This document shows, piece after piece, positions 49,062 through 58,044 of a DNA stretch of 64,000 bases (the stretch's first letter is position 1; each line of letters opens with the position of its first letter). Made by a program: the position numbers and the translations under genes. The notes beneath the pieces are model-generated. The model saw only the letters and a program-made list of their open reading frames with translations. It was not told the DNA's origin and ran no database searches. This DNA comes from an uncultured Dehalococcoidia bacterium (GTDB lineage: Bacteria > Chloroflexota > Dehalococcoidia > Lucifugimonadales > UBA3495): NCBI GenBank assembly GCA_958295765.1, contig CATQHB010000002.1, forward strand, positions 3,020,363-3,084,362. The letters run 5' to 3'.

Positions 49062-50510
49062 ATGACGCTTTCACCCGATACCGGAACACCCGATACGGGA
49101 ACAACTGATACCGGAACAACCGGTGCGCCGGAAACCCCGGCCACCACCGGCGGGCAGGACGCGGTCGTAATGTTTGCGACCCTGGCCGGCATGGCCGGGA
49201 TGACCCTGCTGGTGCAGGCGCTGTTGGCCTACCTGCTGCTGCCCGAAGGCCGGGGCGCCTACGCCGTCTGCATCGTGTTCGGGACGATTCTGGGGTCGAT
49301 TCTCTCCCCCGGCGCGCGGGAGGGCGCCCAGTATTTTGCCGCCGCCGGGCCGGTAAGCGTCTCTCAATGCGTCTCCTCTCTCCTGGTGATTTGTCTGGTC
49401 GGCGGGGGCCTGGCCGGCGCGCTGTCGGCGCCCCTGATTTACAGCGACCTGGCCTTTTTCCAAAAGGCGGAGACCCCTACCTTTCTGCTGGCCCTGGCGA
49501 TGGCGCCGGTTGCGGCCATCTCCATCGCCCTGGATCATCAGTTCGTCGCCCTCCGGCGTTTCCGGCGGCTGGCGGTCTTTTCCATGCTCCGCCTCCTGGT
49601 GAACGTGCTGGCGATACTGATTCTGGTCCGGGTCTTGGGGATGGGGGCGGGCGGGGCGGTCATCGCCTTGACCGCCGCTCATGGCATTATGATTGCCGCC
49701 TGCCTGGTGGACCTGCGGGGACACCGCCGGATAGCTTTTGAGTTGCCACGGCTCTCGAGTCTCACCCTCATTCTTGGCTACGGCTTGAGATACCATCCGG
49801 CGCGGATGGGCGCCGTGCTCGAGGGACACCTGGGCGTTTTCGTCCTGGGGCTGATTGCCACCCAGTCGGAAATCGGGCTGTTCGCCGCGGCCAGCGCGCT
49901 GATGCTGGGCGTCCTGCTGATTTCCAATGCGGTGGGCGTTGTCCTGTATCCCCGGGTGGCCGGCCAGGAGCGCCTCGAATTGGTCGCCCTCTGCCTGCGC
50001 CTGGTGGGAGCGGCGACCGCGCTCTGCCTGCTGGTTCTGGTGGCGCTCAGCGTGCCGTTAGTCCGTCTGCTGCTGTCGGCCTCCTTTATGCCGGCCGTCC
50101 CGCTGCTGTGGATTATCGCCCCGGCCATCCTGGCGTCCGCGCTCTCCGCGATTTTTGTGACTCACTTCAAGGGCACGAATCTCCCCGGCGTCTGTTCGTG
50201 GGCGGTTTTCCTGGGGTTAAGCGTCAACCTCAGCGTGCTGCTCCTGCTCTACCCGCGGCTGGGCGTGGCGGCGGCGGCCTGGGCGATGACCGCCGGCATG
50301 GGGAGCGGCTGCTTGTTCCATGCCATCGTTTTCCACCGGACGACGCGGATGAGTTTGGCTGCCGCCTGGCTGCCCCGGCGCAGCGATGCCACCTTCCTGT
50401 GGGCCGCCGGCCGCTCGGCGCTGGCCGGCGGCATCCGGGGGAAACCGCCGGCCCCGGTTCCCTTGAAAGACGAAGTGAAAGACGAAGACGTAGTTCATGA
50501 AAGCCGCTAA
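49062..50510 (+). CDS. Polysaccharide flippase (Wzx/MurJ-like, MOP superfamily)
   Basis: About 482 residues with 12-14 membrane spans, carrying lipid-linked glycans across the membrane. LLVQALLAYLLLPEGRGAYA at the first span and YHPARMGAVLEGHLGVFVLG in the middle are typical. The start is uncertain: the frame opens at GTG 48969, but the ATG at 49062 skips a non-conserved stretch; neither has a clear ribosome-binding site. Near the N terminus is a DTGT run encoded by a 15-base tandem repeat (49077-49121). The next gene overlaps its end by 14 bases. Confidence 0.85.
   Translation: MTLSPDTGTPDTGTTDTGTTGAPETPATTGGQDAVVMFATLAGMAGMTLLVQALLAYLLLPEGRGAYAVCIVFGTILGSILSPGAREGAQYFAAAGPVSVSQCVSSLLVICLVGGGLAGALSAPLIYSDLAFFQKAETPTFLLALAMAPVAAISIALDHQFVALRRFRRLAVFSMLRLLVNVLAILILVRVLGMGAGGAVIALTAAHGIMIAACLVDLRGHRRIAFELPRLSSLTLILGYGLRYHPARMGAVLEGHLGVFVLGLIATQSEIGLFAAASALMLGVLLISNAVGVVLYPRVAGQERLELVALCLRLVGAATALCLLVLVALSVPLVRLLLSASFMPAVPLLWIIAPAILASALSAIFVTHFKGTNLPGVCSWAVFLGLSVNLSVLLLLYPRLGVAAAAWAMTAGMGSGCLFHAIVFHRTTRMSLAAAWLPRRSDATFLWAAGRSALAGGIRGKPPAPVPLKDEVKDEDVVHESR
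49077..49121 (+). repeat. 15-base tandem repeat at the 5' end of the flippase gene
   Basis: Three copies of GATACCGGAACAACC (with small changes), encoding DTGTP-DTGTT-DTGTT. It is in frame, so copy number changes would only lengthen or shorten the N-terminal tail. Confidence 0.85.
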
Positions 50511-51588
50511 AGGGCCGAACCTCCTGCTCATCGCCCCGATCCAGCAAGGCGGGGCCTCCGACACCAACATCGTCGGGGGCAACAAGGTGATGGCCGACGA
50601 GCAAGTGCGGGAGTTGACCTTGCGGGGCTTTGTGGTGGACGCGGTGGATACTTCGGGGAATGTTACCAACCTTTCCCCCTGGAAAATCCGGGCCAATCGC
50701 CTGACCCGGTTCCTGCGGGTGGCCTGGGGCGCGGCGCAAAGGCTCCGGCGCGCCGACGTGGTGTTTCTCATCATTGCGTCCTATTCGGCGCTGAGCCTGG
50801 CCTCTTTTTTCTGGGTTATCTGCAAGATTGGGCGCCGGCCTTTGGTGGTGCGGATTACCGGGGGCGACCTGCGGGAGGATTACCGGCAATACGGCCCGCT
50901 GGCCCGCTGGCTGGCCCACCGGACCTGGTTGCGGTCGGCCCTGGTGTACGTGGAAACGCAGCAGTTGTTCCGGGACTTTGACCGGCCGGCCAATTTTCGC
51001 TGGCTGCCCAACACGCGGGATCTAGCGGCGCCGGCCGCCGCCCGGCGCGACCAGGGCAAGGTGGAAAAGCTGATTTTCCTGGCCCGGTTGGATATGGACA
51101 AGGGGTTGGCCGAGGCCCTGGACGCCTGCCGCCAGTTGCCGGAGAATTGCCAACTCACCGTTTTCGGCCCCGGTATGTCCGAAACCGACTTTTCCCTGTT
51201 TGACGGCCACCCCCGGGCGACCTACGGCGGCGTCCTGGCCCCGGCGGAAATACCCCAGGCCCTCAGCGAACATGACCTGCTGGTGTATCCCAGCTACTAC
51301 CGGAGCGAAGGCTACCCCGGCGCCATTCTGGAGGGCTTTCAGTGCGGCCTGCCGGTGGTGGCCGCCCGCTGGGGCGGGGTAGCCGAACTGGTCGAGCATG
51401 AGGAGAACGGTCTGCTGGTAGAACCCCGTTCCGCCGCGGCGGTTCAGGCCGCCATTGAACGGCTGCGGGCCGACCCGGAGTTATACCGGCGGCTGTGCGC
51501 CGGGGCCGTGCGCCGGGGAAATTACTTTCGCAGCGCCAACTGGTATGATGGCGTGGCGGATGATTTGCGCGGCTTGTGTCGGGGGTAG
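50497..51588 (+). CDS. Glycosyltransferase family 4 (GT-B fold)
   Basis: 363 residues. KLIFLARLDMDKGLAEALDA marks the nucleotide-binding half, and EGYPGAILEGFQCGLPVVAA with WGGVAELVEHEENGLLV is the EX7E-type donor-sugar site of GT4. The acceptor half begins GPNLLLIAPIQQGGASDTNI. It overlaps the flippase gene by 14 bases. A ~500-base repeat-filled gap follows. Confidence 0.9.
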   Translation: MKAAKGPNLLLIAPIQQGGASDTNIVGGNKVMADEQVRELTLRGFVVDAVDTSGNVTNLSPWKIRANRLTRFLRVAWGAAQRLRRADVVFLIIASYSALSLASFFWVICKIGRRPLVVRITGGDLREDYRQYGPLARWLAHRTWLRSALVYVETQQLFRDFDRPANFRWLPNTRDLAAPAAARRDQGKVEKLIFLARLDMDKGLAEALDACRQLPENCQLTVFGPGMSETDFSLFDGHPRATYGGVLAPAEIPQALSEHDLLVYPSYYRSEGYPGAILEGFQCGLPVVAARWGGVAELVEHEENGLLVEPRSAAAVQAAIERLRADPELYRRLCAGAVRRGNYFRSANWYDGVADDLRGLCRG

Positions 51589-51669
51589 GTGTTTTTGGAG
51601 TTACCCTATTGAATAGGAAACGCTTTGAATAGGAAACGCTATCGGAAGTATGTCATTCCAAATTAGAGA

Positions 51670-51786
51670 TATGTCATTCCGAGCGGAGCGAGGAATCTAA
51701 ACTCTTGCATCAGCCAGGCTTTCCCCGGAACCGGAACGGTACAGCGGCCAGGGTTTTAGATTCCTCCCTGCGGTCGGAATGACATA
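51670..51786. mobile_element. MITE-like element, family D
   Basis: 117 bases with TATGTCATTCCGAGCGGAGC on the left and CTGCGGTCGGAATGACATA on the right, plus inner GGAATCTAAA arms, as at 13973. The 51589-52097 gap holds this, a family C element and a half family A arm; no gene is seen. Confidence 0.75.
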
Positions 51787-51851
51787 CTAATTAGTGGTAT
51801 TCTTAACCTTTGATGATAATACTAACAAGCGCCGGGCAATCGGAGCATAAA

Positions 51852-51955
51852 CAACCGTCGTTCCGGCGAAAGCCGGAATCCAGAACGCTCGATAGTAAGC
51901 ACCCTCTTTTCCGGGAGGATTTCCTGGATTCCGGCTTTCGCCGGAACGACGGTTG
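51852..51955. mobile_element. MITE-like element, family C (perfect ends)
   Basis: 104 bases with perfect 32-base terminal inverted repeats beginning CAACCGTCGTTCCGGCG and ending CGACGGTTG. Each arm contains a smaller CCGGCGAAAGCCGG hairpin. This is the best-preserved copy. The GGTTAAAATGCGATTGCC tail follows at about 51990. Confidence 0.8.
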
Positions 51956-52097
51956 CTTGGGGTGGAATGACGGCTGCTTGGGTTGCCCGGGTTAAAATGC
52001 GATTGCCCTGGAGTAGGGTGGTTCGACAAGCTCACCATGAGCGGTTATTGATTATGAGCGGTCATTGATTTGCGCCCCGCACTCGTAGGATAGACCC

Positions 52098-53924
52098 ATG
52101 TTGTCCCTGATACATCCCCTCTGGCAAAGGCTGGAGTTTTTAGCCGTCCCGTGCATCGCCGGTTCCTTTTGGGCGCTGGCGGCGCTGGTGCAGGTAAAGC
52201 TGCAAGGCGGCGTGATTGAGCCGCTGGTCTTGGGGGCGATGCTCGTGGGCTGCCTGCTGCTGCTGGGTTTTGTGAGCCTCCGGCGGTGGCAATGGCGGTC
52301 GCTGGGAACGCCCGGACTGCTACTGCTGGCGGCCATCGCGTCTTACCTCGGCATTTCCACAGTGGTTTCCCTTGCCACCGACGCCGAACTGTTGACCAGA
52401 GACCTGGCGCGGCAAGGCTTTTTCCTGCTGGTGACCGTGGCGGCCCTGCTGGGCGGCCGGTGGATGCTGGAGCGGATCGGGGCCGAGGCGTTGTTGAAGG
52501 GGCTGCTGGCGATTCTGGCGGCCGGCTGCGTGGTCATTCTGGCCTCGCCCTTCCTGCGGGAAATCGGCGTGCTGCCGGAGTACCGGCTGCCCTATCGTCT
52601 GACCGGCGCTTTTACCGACCCTAACGACGCCGGATTTATCGCCTGTATGACGGTAGCCCTGGCCCTGGCATTTCAAGCCAACGGACGGCAACGCTCTCTG
52701 GGGTGTCTGGCCCTGTTCCTGGGCTGCGCTGCGGGAATCGCCTCATTTTCCAATACGGCGAGCATCGTGCTGAGCGCGGTACTGACCCTGTTCCTGCTGG
52801 GGAACGTCCGCCGCCTGCGCCAAGACCTCTGGCATACCGGCCTGACGGCGCTGCTGCTGGCCGCCGTCCTGGTTTGGCTGGCCGTGAGCTTTCGGGGGAT
52901 TGTGTTCTTTGGGCAGCCGGAAAGTCTCACCGCGTTTGCGTCAAACGCCACGCTGCCGGCGACACTGCCGGCGCCGATACCGGAAACCCTGCCGGCGCCG
53001 CCGCCGGGGCGTCCGGCCTTGAATCCCGGCTTAACCGCGATTCAAGGATGGGACGCCAACGGGCGGGTGGGGTCGCCGATGATCGCCTACTTGGTTGACG
53101 ATTGGGAATACTGGAATGATGATGCCCCGGCCCGGCGCTGGCGTTGGCAGCGGGCCGACGCCGTCGCCAGCGCCGGGGACGGCGCGGCCAATGTACCCGA
53201 CGCCGGCACTTGGGCCGACGTCGGGAATACCCAGTCCTGCTACTACAACCCGGCCGACGCCGATCGGGGCAAGTTCCTGCGCGGCTACCTGTACTACGAA
53301 AAGGAGGGGGCGCCTTACCTGGCGATGACCGGGGACGTCGGCCCGATAAGGGCGGCAACGGCGGGCGGCGCAACGCCGGCCTCCCGGTGGGAACGGGCTA
53401 GAGGAACCATGGCGTCCAGTCGGGGAGAAACCTGCGACTTCGGCGTGGGCGGTCTGGCGCGGCGGATGATTCTTTGGGAATTGGGCGCCGAAAAAGCCCT
53501 GGCCTCCCCCCTGGTCGGCAACGGCCTGTACCAACTCCACTTTATGGAGGGCGCGCCGATTGGACACCACGGTAACCCCACCGGAGTCCATAATGTGTAC
53601 CTGATGCTGGTTGGCGAGGCCGGCATTATTCCCCTGGTGTTATACTTGCTGGCGTTGTTCTTTCTGGCGCGGCTGCTGTGGGCGGCGCCCAAGTCCCTGG
53701 GCCGGGATTTAGTCGTCGGCTGGGTTGTCGTGCTGGCAATGTTCGGCTTGACCTTTCACCATTTGCTCACGATGGGGGCCTACAATTTCGTTATTGGCCT
53801 GGCCTGCGCTACGGCGGCCTTCCTGGTGCAAGGGCAAAGCGACCCCAACGGCGGCGCGGCGGCCGGCGGGGATAGGGATGGGGATAGGGATGCAGTTGTT
53901 GATGGTTCCCTTGAAACCGGATAA
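52098..53924 (+). CDS. O-antigen-ligase/polymerase-like membrane protein with inserted Ig-like domain (copy 1)
   Basis: 608 residues. About nine spans before residue 290 with a GFFLLVTVAALLGGRWMLER block, then FTDPNDAGFIACMTVALALA, which is the family's P-N-D periplasmic motif. Residues ~315-415 form a soluble insert with RRWRWQRADAVASAGDGAAN, DAGTWADVGNTQSCYYNPAD and GKFLRGYLYYEKEG: the W.W.R...Y.P...D.GK.LR pattern of bacterial Ig-like surface domains. Then comes the ligase-type end LASPLVGNGLYQLHFMEGAP with GVHNVYLMLVGEAGIIPLVL. Copy 2 follows directly and is highly similar. Confidence 0.8.
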   Translation: MLSLIHPLWQRLEFLAVPCIAGSFWALAALVQVKLQGGVIEPLVLGAMLVGCLLLLGFVSLRRWQWRSLGTPGLLLLAAIASYLGISTVVSLATDAELLTRDLARQGFFLLVTVAALLGGRWMLERIGAEALLKGLLAILAAGCVVILASPFLREIGVLPEYRLPYRLTGAFTDPNDAGFIACMTVALALAFQANGRQRSLGCLALFLGCAAGIASFSNTASIVLSAVLTLFLLGNVRRLRQDLWHTGLTALLLAAVLVWLAVSFRGIVFFGQPESLTAFASNATLPATLPAPIPETLPAPPPGRPALNPGLTAIQGWDANGRVGSPMIAYLVDDWEYWNDDAPARRWRWQRADAVASAGDGAANVPDAGTWADVGNTQSCYYNPADADRGKFLRGYLYYEKEGAPYLAMTGDVGPIRAATAGGATPASRWERARGTMASSRGETCDFGVGGLARRMILWELGAEKALASPLVGNGLYQLHFMEGAPIGHHGNPTGVHNVYLMLVGEAGIIPLVLYLLALFFLARLLWAAPKSLGRDLVVGWVVVLAMFGLTFHHLLTMGAYNFVIGLACATAAFLVQGQSDPNGGAAAGGDRDGDRDAVVDGSLETG

Positions 53925-55665
53925 GAATAAAGGGCAACCGTCGTTCCGGCAAAGGCTGGAATCCGCATCAGTCCTGGGCATTGCCGGTTCCTTCTGGGCG
54001 CTGGCCGTGCTGGTGCAGATAAAGCTGCAAGGCGGGGTGGTAGAGCCGATAGTCCTGGGGGCGATGCTGCTGGGCTGCCTGCTCCTGCTGGGTTTGGTGG
54101 GCCTCCGCCAGGGGCGGGACCTGGGAACGCCCGGACTGCTGCTGCTGGCCGCCATCGCGTCTTACCTCGGCATTTCCTCGGTGGTTTCCCTCGCCAACGA
54201 CTTCGAGTTGTTGACCAGGGACGTGGCGCGGCAAGGCTTTTTCCTGCTGGTAACCCTGGCGGCCCTGCTGGGCGGCCGGTGGATGCTGGAGCGGATCGGG
54301 GTTGAGCCGTTGTTGAAGGGGCTGCTGATGGCGCTGACAGCCGGCTGCGCCGTCATTCTGGCCTCGCCCCTGCTGTGGGAAATCGGCATAGCGGCGGAGT
54401 ACCGGCTGCCCTATCGTCTGACCGGCTTTTTTACCGACCCCAACGACGCCAGCTTTATCGCCTGCATCACGGTAGCGTTGGCGTTGGCGTTTCAAGCCAA
54501 CGGACGGCAAGGCCCCCTGGGGTATCTGGCCCTGTTCCTGGGCTGCGCCGCGGGCATCGCCTCCTTTTCCGATACCGGCATTATTGTGCTGGGCGTGCTG
54601 CTGATTCTGTTCCTGGCGCGGAACCGCCGCCGCCTGCGCCAATACCTCTGGCATACCGGCCTGACGGCGCTGTTCCTGGCCGGCGTCCTGGTTTGGCTCA
54701 TCGTAATTTTTCAGGGAATTGGGCTTTTCGGGCAATCGGAAACGCTGATTCCGGTAACGCCGACGCTCATTAACGGCGAGGCCGGTATTATTGACGTGAA
54801 GCAGGTGGGAAGCCCGGTCCGGGCCCACCTGGTTAATGACAAGGAGCACCGGGCTGACGACAACCCGATCCAGCGCTGGCGTTGGCAGCGGGCCGACGCC
54901 CGACTCTACGAGGTCAATAGGCCCGACGCCCGGCCGGTCGAGGTCATCGCGCCCGACGCCGACACTTGGGCCAGGATCGAAGGCGCCGGCTCATTCAGCT
55001 ACACCCCGGTGGCGGCAGACCTGGGCAAGTTCTTGCGCGCCTCGGTGTCCTACGAAAAGCACGGCCTCATCTACCGGGTTCAGACGGCGACCGTCGGCCC
55101 GATTGGGCCAGCGCCGGAGACTAACCTGGTCGAGCTGGCGGTCGAGCTGGTGGCGGAAGCCGGCGATAACATTCGCGAAGACAGCGAGGCGCTGCCGCGG
55201 CGATTGTTCCTGTGGGAACTGGGCTTTAATAGAGCATTGGCCTCCCCCCTAGTCGGCAACGGCCTGTACCAACTCCACTTTATGCCCGGCGCCCCGATTG
55301 CCCACCAGGGGGCGCCAACGGGAGTTCACAATGTTTACCTGATGCTGATTGGTGAAGCCGGCGTTATTCCATTGGTGTTATACTTGTTGTCGCTGTTCTT
55401 TCTGGCGCGGGCGCTTTGGACGGCGCCCAAGTCCCTGGGCCGGGATTTAGTAATGGGATGGGTTATCGTGCTGGCGATGTTCGGCCTGATGTTTCACCAT
55501 TTGCTCACTATGGGGGCCTACAATTTCGTTATCGGCCTGGCCTGCGCTATGGCGGCTTTTCTGGTGCAGGGGCAGGGACAAAGCGACCCCAACGGCGGCG
55601 CGGCGGCCGGCGGGGCTGGTGGGGCTAATGATGAGGTTGGGGGGAGTTCACGGGATAATGAATAA
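53890..55665 (+). CDS. O-antigen-ligase/polymerase-like membrane protein with inserted Ig-like domain (copy 2)
   Basis: About 591 residues, a tandem paralogue of the gene before it (shared blocks IAGSFWALA, TDPNDA, SPLVGNGLYQLHFM, HNVYLMLIGEAGVIPLVLYL). The Ig-like insert is at about 290-395 with RWRWQRADARLYEVNRPDAR and SYTPVAADLGKFLRASVSYE. The start lies inside the end of copy 1 (ATG 53890 or 53902). Residues QPSFRQRLESAS near the N terminus are encoded by a family C repeat arm (53935-53964) in place of the matching sequence of copy 1. The end overlaps the radical SAM gene by eight bases. Confidence 0.8.
   Translation: MQLLMVPLKPDKNKGQPSFRQRLESASVLGIAGSFWALAVLVQIKLQGGVVEPIVLGAMLLGCLLLLGLVGLRQGRDLGTPGLLLLAAIASYLGISSVVSLANDFELLTRDVARQGFFLLVTLAALLGGRWMLERIGVEPLLKGLLMALTAGCAVILASPLLWEIGIAAEYRLPYRLTGFFTDPNDASFIACITVALALAFQANGRQGPLGYLALFLGCAAGIASFSDTGIIVLGVLLILFLARNRRRLRQYLWHTGLTALFLAGVLVWLIVIFQGIGLFGQSETLIPVTPTLINGEAGIIDVKQVGSPVRAHLVNDKEHRADDNPIQRWRWQRADARLYEVNRPDARPVEVIAPDADTWARIEGAGSFSYTPVAADLGKFLRASVSYEKHGLIYRVQTATVGPIGPAPETNLVELAVELVAEAGDNIREDSEALPRRLFLWELGFNRALASPLVGNGLYQLHFMPGAPIAHQGAPTGVHNVYLMLIGEAGVIPLVLYLLSLFFLARALWTAPKSLGRDLVMGWVIVLAMFGLMFHHLLTMGAYNFVIGLACAMAAFLVQGQGQSDPNGGAAAGGAGGANDEVGGSSRDNE
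53935..53964. repeat. Family C repeat arm inside the coding region of copy 2
   Basis: CAACCGTCGTTCCGGCAAAG plus GCTGGAATCC, the left arm of the family C element, read in frame as QPSFRQRLES. Elsewhere in the window the same arm is intergenic. Confidence 0.8.
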
Positions 55666-56731
55666 TAGTTTCCGAAGTCTCTTGCGGCTGTTGCGCCGGG
55701 TGGGAATGGGCAACCCGCGCAAGGTCTATCACACCGTCGGCGGGCGGGCCGCCCGGCGGCTCGGGCTGCAAAGGACTCCTTTCCGGCCCACCAGCATCGA
55801 CATTGAGCCGATTGATACCTGCAACTTCGCCTGCGACCATTGCCAGGTAACCCATTGGACGCGGCTGACTACCCGGTTGACCACCGAACGGTTCAAGGCA
55901 ATTCTCCGCCAGTTGCCGATGCTGCGTCAGCTCAAGCTCCAGGGAATGGGGGAGCCGCTGCTGAACCGGCAGTTGATTGATATGCTGGAGGCGGGAGAGT
56001 CCGGGGGGCGCGCCGTCTCCATAGTAACTAATGGTTCGGTTTATACCGACAACATCGCCCAGCGGCTCAGCGCCCTGCGGGGAACGACTATAACCATCAG
56101 TATGGACGGCGCAACCGCCGAGACCTTTGAGGCAATCCGGGTCAACGGCAACTTTCAGAAAGTCGTTGACAACGTGGCCGACCTGGTACGCCGCCGGGGC
56201 AGCAACCTCTGGCCCGGCATCGAACTTCGGTCGGTGGTAACGTCCCGCAATGCCCACGAACTGCCGGACCTGGTACGGCTGGCAAAACGCCTCGGCGTGG
56301 ACCAGTTGACGGTAACGACGTTGCTGACCGACTGGGGAAAAGAGGAGATGGCCGGGGCGATTGGGCCGATTGACGTTTCCCGGGGCGATTCCGAAGTTGA
56401 CCGGTCGCTCCGGGAGTCGCGGGAAGTCGCCGCCGAAATCGGGATGGCGTTCAGCGTTGAGCATGGGCAGAGGTATTCCCGGACTAACCGGTGCGTCTGG
56501 CCCTGGCAGAGTTCCTACATCGCGGCCAACGGCGACGTCGTCCCCTGCTGTCAAATAGCCGATTCCAGCGTGGTGAAAATGGGCAATGTTTTTGAGGAAC
56601 CCTTTGCCCAGATCTGGAACAACGATAAATACCGGGAACTGCGCCGGCGCATCGCCGGAAACGACATTCCCGACTATTGCCGCACCTGCTACGGGATGAA
56701 ACCGGTTGCCGCCGACAAGGATAGCCAATAG
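55658..56731 (+). CDS. Radical SAM enzyme with SPASM-like C terminus
   Basis: About 357 residues. The SAM-cluster motif CNFACDHC gives Cys55, Cys59 and Cys62; KLQGMGEPLLN follows as the GE-type motif. Cysteines in NRCVWPWQSSYIAANGDVVP, CCQIA and DYCRTCYGM form the SPASM-type auxiliary cluster. It sits in the glycan cluster between the ligase-like genes and the sulfotransferase, so it may modify a sugar or a peptide attached to the glycan; substrate unknown. The ATG at 55658 overlaps the preceding gene by eight bases and has GGGGGAG upstream. Confidence 0.88.
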   Translation: MNNSFRSLLRLLRRVGMGNPRKVYHTVGGRAARRLGLQRTPFRPTSIDIEPIDTCNFACDHCQVTHWTRLTTRLTTERFKAILRQLPMLRQLKLQGMGEPLLNRQLIDMLEAGESGGRAVSIVTNGSVYTDNIAQRLSALRGTTITISMDGATAETFEAIRVNGNFQKVVDNVADLVRRRGSNLWPGIELRSVVTSRNAHELPDLVRLAKRLGVDQLTVTTLLTDWGKEEMAGAIGPIDVSRGDSEVDRSLRESREVAAEIGMAFSVEHGQRYSRTNRCVWPWQSSYIAANGDVVPCCQIADSSVVKMGNVFEEPFAQIWNNDKYRELRRRIAGNDIPDYCRTCYGMKPVAADKDSQ

Positions 56732-56779
56732 CCGGCCGTGATAAAATGCCGGCGGAGGCCTGGAATGGTGTAGGGTGGG

Positions 56780-56806
56780 GTGGTTCGACAAGCTCACCAT
56801 GAGCGG
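56780..56806. repeat. Single family A arm
   Basis: TGGTTCGACAAGCTCACCAT plus GAGCGGG. It lies in the 56732-57078 gap, which also holds a family C element; no gene is seen. Confidence 0.6.
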
Positions 56807-56947
56807 GTTTTGTTCTTGGCGTAGGCTTTGTTCTTTGAGCGGATTTGTTCCTAGCGCGGATTCGGTGCTTGACGCAGACTTTGCGCCGGCCCCGGCTCGT
56901 CGGCAGGGCAATCGTGTCTTAACCAGGGCAGGCCAGGCAACCCAAGG

Positions 56948-57049
56948 CAACCGTCGTTCCGGCGAAAGCCGGAATCCAGGAAATCCTACCGGAAATGCGG
57001 TAGCCGGCTCCAGAGCTTTCTGGATTCCGGCTTTCGCCGGAACGACGGG
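56948..57049. mobile_element. MITE-like element, family C (opposite orientation)
   Basis: CAACCGTCGTTCCGGCG left, GGCTTTCGCCGGAACGACGG right. The centre is inverted relative to other copies (GGAAATCCTACCGGAAA), and the conserved tail lies upstream as GCAATCGTGTCTTAACC, so this copy is inserted the other way round. Confidence 0.75.
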
Positions 57050-57078
57050 TTTATGACCGGAATGAAGGCAGTTTAAGC

Positions 57079-57933
57079 GTGTACGATTATTTACTGGTAG
57101 TGGGGCCGGGGCGGTCGGGGAGTGAATTCCTGTACCGGCTCTTGCGCGGCCATCCCAGCTTTGTTTTCCCGGAAATCAAGGAACGGTACTATTACCGTTC
57201 CCCGAAGGCCTTTCGACGGGCCTGGCAACGGTTGGACGGGTTGGGGCAGGGTCAAATCCTGTGCGACGTGGCTAACCTGGCCTATGCCGATGCCAAGCTG
57301 TCCCCCAGCATTGACGCGCTGGCGGAGGAGGGTTACCGGGTGTTGCTGGTGGCGCTGCTGAGAGACCACCGGGAGCGGGCCATTTCAATGATGCAGTTCC
57401 GCCGCAGCCGGGGCGAGCTTTCCGCGCTACGCGGCCCCCGGAACTTGGAGACGGCGGTGGTACGCGACCGGTTGACCCCGGACCGCCTGACCGCCATTTT
57501 CCAGACCAACGCCGACGTCCTGACCCTATCCTTTCCCGCCCTGACCCGGGACACCGGCGCCGTGCTGGAGGTTTTGGCGGCCCTCTGCGGGACGCCCCGG
57601 TTCAGCGGTATGCCCCAGCCGGCGGTGAATGAGGCGGTGGGCGCCCGTTCCTGGTGGCTCTCGGCGTTGGGGCGTTGGGGCGCCTATACCCTGCGCCGCC
57701 TCGGTTTCCGGCGGCTGTTGCAGCGCATCAAGGAGAACCGGACGGTCAACCGGGCCTTCTTTGTCCCCCTGACCACGGACCGGGAAAGGCCCCGCTTTGC
57801 GGTAGAATCGGTGCGGCTGTTGGATTCGGCGGCCCTGGACTGCCAGAACATCCTGGAGAACTCAGCCCGGCCGGTGAGCGAGGGTATCTATTTGCGAAAG
57901 CGGGAGCAGCCGGACGATGCGCCCCGGGGCTGA
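57079..57933 (+). CDS. Sulfotransferase-family protein
   Basis: 284 residues. The N-terminal PAPS-binding P-loop is VVGPGRSGSEFLYRLLRGHP. The later VALLRDHRERAISMMQFRR resembles the 3'-phosphate-binding RdP.eRaiS block of sulfotransferases. The start is GTG at 57079. In this cluster it would add sulfate to a surface glycan or lipid. The family is broad; sulfation is likely but the acceptor is unknown. Confidence 0.8.
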   Translation: MYDYLLVVGPGRSGSEFLYRLLRGHPSFVFPEIKERYYYRSPKAFRRAWQRLDGLGQGQILCDVANLAYADAKLSPSIDALAEEGYRVLLVALLRDHRERAISMMQFRRSRGELSALRGPRNLETAVVRDRLTPDRLTAIFQTNADVLTLSFPALTRDTGAVLEVLAALCGTPRFSGMPQPAVNEAVGARSWWLSALGRWGAYTLRRLGFRRLLQRIKENRTVNRAFFVPLTTDRERPRFAVESVRLLDSAALDCQNILENSARPVSEGIYLRKREQPDDAPRG

Positions 57934-58044
57934 AGGGTCGCCCCCATCCCCCGCCCTGGGCACGGCGCACATCCTGGTATCGGGTCTCCGGCTGAGCCGG
58001 CGGCTTCGGACGCCGGCCAGGGAAATTCCCGGGAAAGCCGGCAA

